A DNA stretch of 11,875 nucleotides from Actinomycetota bacterium (lineage in GTDB: Bacteria > Actinomycetota > Thermoleophilia > RBG-16-64-13). The notes beneath the pieces are model-generated. The model was not told the DNA's origin. It ran no database searches and was given only the letters and a program-made list of their open reading frames with translations. The stretch is from contig PMIZ01000209.1 of NCBI GenBank assembly GCA_003157225.1, positions 1 through 11,875 on the forward strand, written 5' to 3'. Below are positions 7,184 to 11,875 of this stretch, piece by piece (position 1 is the stretch's first letter; each line of letters begins with the position of its first letter). Position numbers and translations under genes: made by a program.

Positions 7184-9422
7184 GGTCACTCCCCCCTTCC
7201 TCGATCTTCTTCACCGCGACCAGGGCGGTCTTGTAGGGGCCACCCCCGTACCCAGAGGCATCGCCCGGGCCGATCTGCGTGAGGAGGTTGCAGTTGATGT
7301 CCCAAATGCCGTACAGGTTCGGCTCCCGTCCTTCGGTCTCGGGCAGCCACCAGCCGTGGGGAACGCTCACCACTTTGGGGTGAACGATAGGGGTGATCGT
7401 GGCCTTGCGCTTGATGCGTCCTCGGTCGTTCTCGATGGCCACCCACTCCCCGTCGCCGATCCCCAGCTCATGGGCCGTGCTGGGGTGGATCTCCACGATG
7501 GGGTCGGGATCGCATTCTCGTAGCCAGGGAATGTTGCGATGCTCGGAGTGGAAGAACACAGGCGAGCGCCGGCCGGTGACCATGACCAGGGGATACTTCG
7601 CGAAGAGCTCAGGGGTCCGCACCTCACTCTCCGGAGGCTCGGTGAAGAAGGGAAGCGGATCCATGTTCCACTCCTCGAAGCTTGTGCAGTAGAGCTCCAG
7701 CTTGCCGGTGGGCGTGCGAAACCCGGGCTTGCCATCGGAACGTAGAAGTCCTCTCTCGTAGCGACGGTAGGGTCGGGTAGGAGTGTTCCTTTCCGGGAAC
7801 CTCCAGTGACCGTCTTTCAGTTCGTCGAAGGTGAAGCCGGAAGGTTTCAGACGATCGTTGATGAGGTCCTTGACGGTCTCGAAGCGACGGCGTAGTTCAG
7901 GATTGAAGCGTTTTGCCAGCTCAAGGTTGATCTCCCAGTCCGAACGGCATTCGTCTACCTGGACGGCGGGCATCATCACCTGGAGAGGGCTCCACCAGGA
8001 GCGAAGGCTCTCTTTCTCGGCAATGGAGGCGGCAGGGAGGATGAGGTCGGCGACGGCCATGGAGGTCGGGTTGGGGAAGAGGTCGACAACGACGTTGAAC
8101 TCCATCTTCTTGAGCGCTTCGTAGTGCATCTTCGTGTCGGCCGCCTGACCGCCAAGCATATTCGTGGTCTGTATCCAGCAGGCCTTGATCGGATATGGGT
8201 CACCCGAGAGCATCTGCTGGACGGCCCGGTCGGGTTGGCCCCAACCCCGGAAGTTCTTGAGCAACGCGAATTCCTGAGCCCCGATCCGCTTCTCATTCAT
8301 GCGCCGGACGAACTCCTCTCCATACAGCGAGTGGAGTTCCTGCGTGGAGAAGGGATAGGTGGTGACGTCGAACGCAGCGCGAGCGATCACGTTCCCGCCC
8401 GGCACGTCAAGGTTGCCCGTGATCGACCACAGGTGGGTGATGGCCTGCCCGATGGTGGTGCCCGAGGGACCCATGTCGATGGGCACTCCCCACTGGATGG
8501 CGGCCGGCTTGGCCTTGGCGTACATGCGGGCGGCGGCTGCGATGCTCTCGGCGGGCACCCAGGTTATGGTCGAAACACGGTCAAGCGGGTATTCAGCCGC
8601 TCGGGCCTTCAGTCCTTCGAAGCCGGTGCACCAGTTCTCTACAAACTCCTTGTCGTAGAGGCCTTCGGAGATGATCACATTGAGCATCCCCAGAGCTAGG
8701 GCCGCGTCGGTTCCCGGCCTGAGCTGTAGGAACTTCTCCGCCCGAGAAGCGAACCAGGTCCAACGAGGATCGATCACCACAAGCTTAGAGCCGCGTTTCA
8801 TGCAGTCCACGACCCAGTGGCCGTAGAACCCGTCCTGGCAACCCGCGGCCGGGTTCTGCGCCCAGATCACGATCAGTTCGGGCACGTGGTATTCCGGGTC
8901 TTCCATGCCGTCCGGGACAAACTGGCCGGCATCGAGCACCGCATAGTCGCCGTGAGTGAACATCATGGCCGCAAGGCGGGGCGTGTAGCAGGAGTGACCG
9001 GCGAGACCCAGTTGCACCCAGTTGGGGCTGCCAAATGAGTAGCAGAGGAAGGAGATGGGGCCGCCCACGTCTCTTCCGGTCCCCTGGGCAAAGATGACCG
9101 CTTCTGCGCCGTACTTCTCCTTGATGTCGTTGAAGCGGGTTTCGACCGTGTCGAAGGCCTCATCCCAACTGATACGCTCGAACCTGCCCTCGCCGCGCTC
9201 TCCGACTCGTTTGAGCGGATGGGTGAAGCGCTCTGGGTGGTAGACGAACTGGGTGAGGGCTAGGGCTCGCGGGCAGAGCCGACCGTGGTTGTAGGGATGA
9301 GCTTCGTCTCCCTCCACCTTGACCAGTCGGTCGTTCTCGACATAGAGCTCGAGACCGCACCCACCATGGCAACCAGGGCCCGGCGACCAGGCCGTCGATC
9401 TGACTACGCTACGGTTTGTCAC
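7176..9422 (-). CDS. Molybdopterin oxidoreductase, acetylene hydratase / catechol dehydroxylase-like
   Basis: Catalytic subunit of the DMSO reductase superfamily, 748 residues, binding bis-MGD Mo (or W). An Fe-S region lies at residues 15-50, then the Mo-binding domains and a C-terminal cofactor-binding domain (from about TGRRSPVFF, with IPHGWW-like VPHGWWLPE). The segment LYDKEFVENWC and its surroundings closely resemble what I remember of Pelobacter acetylene hydratase. Candidate Mo ligand is Cys145 in GHSCYTPR, near the ligand position of related enzymes. There is no twin-Arg signal, so it is cytoplasmic. Only three cluster cysteines are seen (18, 22, 50); the place of the first (CxxCxxxC) is Gly15. 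Start is a GTG at 9422 overlapping the upstream stop as GTGA, with GGAG (9431-9434) 8 bases upstream. The frame is open to 9554, inside the previous gene. The reaction could be reductive dehydroxylation, hydration or hydroxyl transfer; I cannot decide. Confidence 0.9.
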   Translation of the reverse strand: MTNRSVVRSTAWSPGPGCHGGCGLELYVENDRLVKVEGDEAHPYNHGRLCPRALALTQFVYHPERFTHPLKRVGERGEGRFERISWDEAFDTVETRFNDIKEKYGAEAVIFAQGTGRDVGGPISFLCYSFGSPNWVQLGLAGHSCYTPRLAAMMFTHGDYAVLDAGQFVPDGMEDPEYHVPELIVIWAQNPAAGCQDGFYGHWVVDCMKRGSKLVVIDPRWTWFASRAEKFLQLRPGTDAALALGMLNVIISEGLYDKEFVENWCTGFEGLKARAAEYPLDRVSTITWVPAESIAAAARMYAKAKPAAIQWGVPIDMGPSGTTIGQAITHLWSITGNLDVPGGNVIARAAFDVTTYPFSTQELHSLYGEEFVRRMNEKRIGAQEFALLKNFRGWGQPDRAVQQMLSGDPYPIKACWIQTTNMLGGQAADTKMHYEALKKMEFNVVVDLFPNPTSMAVADLILPAASIAEKESLRSWWSPLQVMMPAVQVDECRSDWEINLELAKRFNPELRRRFETVKDLINDRLKPSGFTFDELKDGHWRFPERNTPTRPYRRYERGLLRSDGKPGFRTPTGKLELYCTSFEEWNMDPLPFFTEPPESEVRTPELFAKYPLVMVTGRRSPVFFHSEHRNIPWLRECDPDPIVEIHPSTAHELGIGDGEWVAIENDRGRIKRKATITPIVHPKVVSVPHGWWLPETEGREPNLYGIWDINCNLLTQIGPGDASGYGGGPYKTALVAVKKIEEGGSDHG

Positions 9423-9661
9423 TGTTTTGTCTCCAACCAGGCGTTGAAGCGCAATCCGGAACTCGGATCGTATTCCTTCGCGGCCTTCTGAGCTATGTTG
9501 AGGGCTCCGTCGAAATAGAGGGCATCGTAAGGGCAGCTCTCCTCCCGCTGGCATATGGCACCCTCCACCAGACAGGCCTGTTTGCAGGGAGCCTCGTCAC
9601 AGTGCGTGCACCTGCAGTAGCACCCCGTACATCTGGAAAGGTCAACGACGAACGCTTTCAT
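9419..9661 (-). CDS. Very short Cys-rich ferredoxin-like protein, apparently internally deleted
   Basis: 80 residues with nine cysteines (11, 14, 16, 18, 21, 26, 30, 37, 43). Its blocks match successive parts of the ~180-200-residue DmsB / transhydroxylase-small-subunit type: MKAFVVDLSRCTGCYC (start of cluster 1), then THCDEAPCKQAC with VEGAI, then CPYDALYF with ALNIAQK. The stretches that normally lie between them are absent, including the CxGCxxC of one cluster and the KCxxC after ALNIAQK. It ends in an unrelated-looking tail (EYDPSSGLRF...). The frame is intact, with a strong SD (GGGAGGT, 9666-9672) 4 bases before the ATG at 9661. Its TGA overlaps the GTG of the Mo enzyme gene. It may still bind one or two clusters, or survive mainly as a translated leader that loads ribosomes onto the Mo gene. 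It is first gene of the unit. Confidence 0.8.
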   Translation of the reverse strand: MKAFVVDLSRCTGCYCRCTHCDEAPCKQACLVEGAICQREESCPYDALYFDGALNIAQKAAKEYDPSSGLRFNAWLETKQ

Positions 9662-9736
9662 CTGCACCTCCCGGCATCGCCAAAGGCTTCACCCGGGACC
9701 AATACTAGTATGTCTTGGATAGCGACGCCCACCGAG

Positions 9737-9763
9737 AGGGTCGCTTCATACAGGGTCGCTTCA
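9737..9763. repeat. Direct repeat AGGGTCGCTTCA x2
   Basis: Perfect 12-base copies at 9737-9748 and 9752-9763, a 15-base period. They sit 76-102 bases upstream of the ferredoxin-like start on the minus strand and about 125 bases upstream of the OYE start. A candidate regulator site; function inferred from place only. Confidence 0.7.
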
Positions 9764-9831
9764 CACGCCGGCATCGGATAGTATGTCGTCCCGCTTGGTT
9801 GCCATGCGTGGTGCAATCCTAGACCGCAGGG

Positions 9832-9864
9832 TTCATTCAGCTGTACAATATTCACTCAGGTGTA
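9832..9864 (+). repeat. Imperfect direct repeat TTCAYTCAGSTGTA x2
   Basis: Copies at 9832-9845 (TTCATTCAGCTGTA) and 9851-9864 (TTCACTCAGGTGTA) match at 12 of 14 bases with a 19-base period, close to two helical turns. The first copy runs into the TACAAT -10-like box, so a bound protein would block or position RNA polymerase for the OYE gene. The TTCAYTCA core resembles half-sites of some TetR-type operators, a weak resemblance. Confidence 0.6.
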
Positions 9865-9886
9865 ATCCAAGGCGAGAGAGGTCCTC

Positions 9887-11875
9887 ATGGCGGCGTCCAA
9901 CTACCCGCACTTGTTTTCTCCAACAAGCATCGGCAAGGTCAAGCTCAAGAACCGCATTGTCAAGACGGCGGCCCAGACCTACTTCTTCGAATCGGGCGAG
10001 AATCGGGTTGGTAGCCTCGCCAAGGCCTTCTATGGCGCAGTCGCGCGGGGCGGCGCCGGTCTGGTCATCACGGAGACGCCCGCGATGGAATGGCCGCTCT
10101 TGGAAGACGGCGACCGCCGTTTCCGCATCGACAACGACAAGTACCTGAAGAACCTCGAGGAACTCTCCGCCGCGGTGCACAAGTACGACGTCCCGATCTT
10201 CTCGCAGCTCTACCATCGCGGCCCGTGGAGCGGCATCTACGCGCTCATCGCGCAGCCCTGCGCCTCTTCGGCCGTCACCTATCCTTCGCCGTTCGACGTC
10301 CATGACGAAGAGCCGCCGCACGTCCTCACCATCCCCGAGATCGAAGAGCTCGTCGACCGGTTCGCGTCGGGCACCTACCGCCTGCAGCAGGCCGGCTGGG
10401 ACGGTATCGAGATCAACATGGCCGCCGACCACCTGTTCCACAGCTTCATCTCCCGCTTCTGGAACAAGCGCGAGGACAAGTACGGCCCGCAGAGCATGGA
10501 GAACCGCATGCGGTTCAGCCTCGACGTGATCAAAGAGATCAAGAGCCGTTGCGGCCAGGACTTCCCGGTCCAGATCCTCATGAACGGCATCGAGGTAGGG
10601 CTGCCCGGCAACGAAGCGATCACCCTAGACGAGGGCAAAGAGATCGCCCGCATCTACCAGGCAGCGGGAGTCGATTCCTTGCACGTGCGTTCCCATTGGG
10701 CGGGCATGCACCAAGGCTCGTACAACCAGGAGAACATGTTCTACCCCGAGCCCCACATCCCGCTCAAGGACTTCCCAAAAGAACTGGACTGGAGCCACTA
10801 CGGCGCGCTGGCCCAGGTTCCCATCGCGGCAGAGGTCAAGAAGGTCGTCTCCATCCCGGTGATGACGGTGGGCCTCATCGACGCCGACTCCGGCGAGAGG
10901 ATACTCCGGGAGGGCGAGGCCGACCTCATCGGCATCAACCGCCGCTTCTTCGCCGATCCCGACTGGGCGAACAAGGTGCGCGAAGGGCGTGAAGACGATA
11001 TCCAGCCGTGCACACACTGCGGCACGTGCAACACCAACTACAACGCGGTCAGATACTGCCGCATCGACGCGGCCTTCGGGCTCGAGAGCTACGAGGTGGC
11101 TCCAAAGGCCGCCAAGAAGAAGAAGGTCGTCGTGGTCGGCGCCGGCCCCGCCGGCCTGGCCGCGGCGATCCGGCTCAAGGAGCTCGACGCCGGCCTGTCG
11201 GTGGTCGAGGTCGAGAAAGGCTCGCAGCTCGGCGCGCATATCCTCTCCGGCATGGTCTGCGATCCGATCGGTCTCGACCGGCTGCTGCCCGACTGGCGCG
11301 ACGACCCCGACCGGCCGCTGAAGACGAAAGTCGCGACCGATCGGTTCCTGCTGCTCGGGCCGTCGGGCGGCGTGCGTCTGCCCAATTTCATGATGCCGAA
11401 GCTGATGAGCAACCACGGCAAGTTCATCGGCTCGCTCGGCGCGGTGACGCGCTGGATGGGCGGCCGCGCCGAAGCGCTCGGCGTCGAGATCTATCCCGGC
11501 TTCGCCGCCGCCGAACTGCTCTACGGCGCCAACGGCGAAGTCGTCGGGGTCGCGACCGGCGACATGGGAATCGGCCGCGACGGCAAGCCGAAGTCGGGCT
11601 TCACCCGCGGCATGGAGTTGCGCGGCAAATACGTTCTGCTCGCCGAAGGCGCGCGCGGCTCGCTGAGCAAGCAGGCGATCGCCCGCTTCAAGCTCGCCGA
11701 CGGGCGCGAACCGCAGAAATACGCGATCGGCCTCAAGGAGATCTGGCGGGTCGAGCCGTCGCAGTTCCGCCCCGGGCTGGTGCAGCATAGCCTCGGCTGG
11801 CCGCTCGGCCGCGGCGCCTCGGGCGGTTCGTTCGAATACCACTACGACGACGGGTTGGTGACGATCGGCTTCGTC
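9887..11875 (+). CDS. OYE-type flavin oxidoreductase fused to ETF-QO-like domain, 3' end outside window
   Basis: The frame is open from the ATG at 9887 (AGAGAGG at 9875-9881, 5-base spacing) to the window end, 663 residues so far. Residues 1-370 form an Old Yellow Enzyme / 2,4-dienoyl-CoA reductase-like FMN barrel: HLFSPTSIGKVKLKNRI at the start, FSQLYHRGPW, then KREDKYG with ENRMRF, and the phosphate-binding side ending in GINRRFFADPDW. Where relatives have a His-containing 'HxAHGYL' there is NMAADHLF. Residues 375-391 carry CxxCxxCx9C for a [4Fe-4S] cluster. A Lys-rich linker leads into VVVVGAGPAGLAAA (FAD-binding). From there it does not look like the usual OYE-family FAD/NAD(P) half but like electron-transfer-flavoprotein:ubiquinone oxidoreductase, with QLGAHILSG, ALGVEIYPGFAAAELL, GIGRDGKPKSGFTRGMEL, LLAEGARGSLSKQ and GIGLKE. 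Either a real fusion or an assembly chimera. It is divergent from the Mo enzyme unit. Confidence 0.85.
   Translation, partial: MAASNYPHLFSPTSIGKVKLKNRIVKTAAQTYFFESGENRVGSLAKAFYGAVARGGAGLVITETPAMEWPLLEDGDRRFRIDNDKYLKNLEELSAAVHKYDVPIFSQLYHRGPWSGIYALIAQPCASSAVTYPSPFDVHDEEPPHVLTIPEIEELVDRFASGTYRLQQAGWDGIEINMAADHLFHSFISRFWNKREDKYGPQSMENRMRFSLDVIKEIKSRCGQDFPVQILMNGIEVGLPGNEAITLDEGKEIARIYQAAGVDSLHVRSHWAGMHQGSYNQENMFYPEPHIPLKDFPKELDWSHYGALAQVPIAAEVKKVVSIPVMTVGLIDADSGERILREGEADLIGINRRFFADPDWANKVREGREDDIQPCTHCGTCNTNYNAVRYCRIDAAFGLESYEVAPKAAKKKKVVVVGAGPAGLAAAIRLKELDAGLSVVEVEKGSQLGAHILSGMVCDPIGLDRLLPDWRDDPDRPLKTKVATDRFLLLGPSGGVRLPNFMMPKLMSNHGKFIGSLGAVTRWMGGRAEALGVEIYPGFAAAELLYGANGEVVGVATGDMGIGRDGKPKSGFTRGMELRGKYVLLAEGARGSLSKQAIARFKLADGREPQKYAIGLKEIWRVEPSQFRPGLVQHSLGWPLGRGASGGSFEYHYDDGLVTIGFV
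11120..11170 (+). other. Junction between OYE-type and ETF-QO-type sequence
   Basis: The change of family falls in or just after the dinucleotide-binding motif GAGPAG (residues 418-423, from about 11138), which both families share. After it, AGA/AGG arginine and other A/T-ending codons become rarer than in the first half of the frame. A shared GC-rich motif is a typical place for two genomes to be joined wrongly, and also a possible recombination point. Confidence 0.6.

Larger units (their letters stand above)
9662..9886. promoter_or_regulatory. Divergent regulatory region between Fe-S/Mo unit and OYE gene
   Basis: 225 bases without a convincing gene. It must hold promoters for both directions. 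On the plus strand TACAAT at 9844-9849 is a plausible -10 box, with no clear -35. Minus-strand -10-like sequences read within GACATACTA, which occurs twice (plus-strand TAGTATGTC at 9706-9714 and 9779-9787). The region also holds two other repeat pairs, listed separately, and the palindrome ATACTAGTAT at 9702-9711. The density of repeats suggests control of both transcripts by a DNA-binding regulator not encoded in the window. Confidence 0.5.

Noticed and set aside
7176..9422. Selenocysteine (in-frame TGA) at the Mo ligand
   Set aside because: The frame has no internal TGA. The candidate ligand position is an ordinary cysteine codon.
9658..9855. 65-codon minus-strand frame upstream of the short ferredoxin
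   Set aside because: No family resemblance, and it overlaps the promoter repeats and the ferredoxin start.
10625..11842. 405-codon minus-strand open frame across the OYE/ETF-QO junction
   Set aside because: Both halves of the plus-strand frame have strong protein-family matches. The antisense frame is open because of high G/C at third positions.

Overview
High-GC bacterial DNA with tightly packed genes, several GTG starts and Shine-Dalgarno sites. It holds eight protein genes, two of them cut by the window edges. I see no RNA genes, CRISPR arrays, insertion sequences or phage genes, and no gene-free stretch longer than about 225 bases. An anaerobic or fermentative high-GC bacterium fits best, possibly an anaerobic actinomycete. 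The reasons are the phosphoketolase/acetate kinase pair, the cytoplasmic molybdopterin enzyme with ferredoxin-like partners, the Fe-S flavin enzyme and the GTG usage. This taxonomic guess is an inference of modest confidence.

Layout. 1-1029 (+) is the 3' part of a probable exported beta-propeller protein. 1016-5356 (-) reads tag -> ackA -> xfp: a DNA-3-methyladenine glycosylase, then acetate kinase and phosphoketolase. XFP makes acetyl phosphate from xylulose-5-P or fructose-6-P, and AckA turns it into acetate plus ATP. 5520-6821 (+) is an MFS transporter, divergent from tag. 6854-9661 (-) is a translationally coupled three-gene unit: a very short cysteine-rich ferredoxin-like protein, a molybdopterin oxidoreductase resembling the acetylene hydratase / catechol dehydroxylase group, and a DmsB-like [4Fe-4S] protein. 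9887-11875 (+, incomplete) is divergent from that unit. It starts as an Old Yellow Enzyme-type flavin oxidoreductase with an Fe-S cysteine motif, then becomes an ETF-ubiquinone oxidoreductase-like sequence.

How the parts may work together. The Mo enzyme unit, the divergent flavin reductase and the convergent transporter could form a small uptake and reduction pathway for an organic substrate, perhaps aromatic or unsaturated. The substrate cannot be read from sequence. The 225-bp divergent intergenic region carries several direct repeats that could be operators shared by both directions.

Main points for a second look: (1) the OYE/ETF-QO junction near 11125-11170, which is either a novel fusion or an assembly chimera; (2) the 80-residue ferredoxin, which looks like a DmsB-type protein with three in-frame internal deletions; (3) the glycine in the Mo enzyme where the first cluster cysteine is expected; (4) the repeats at 9702-9866.
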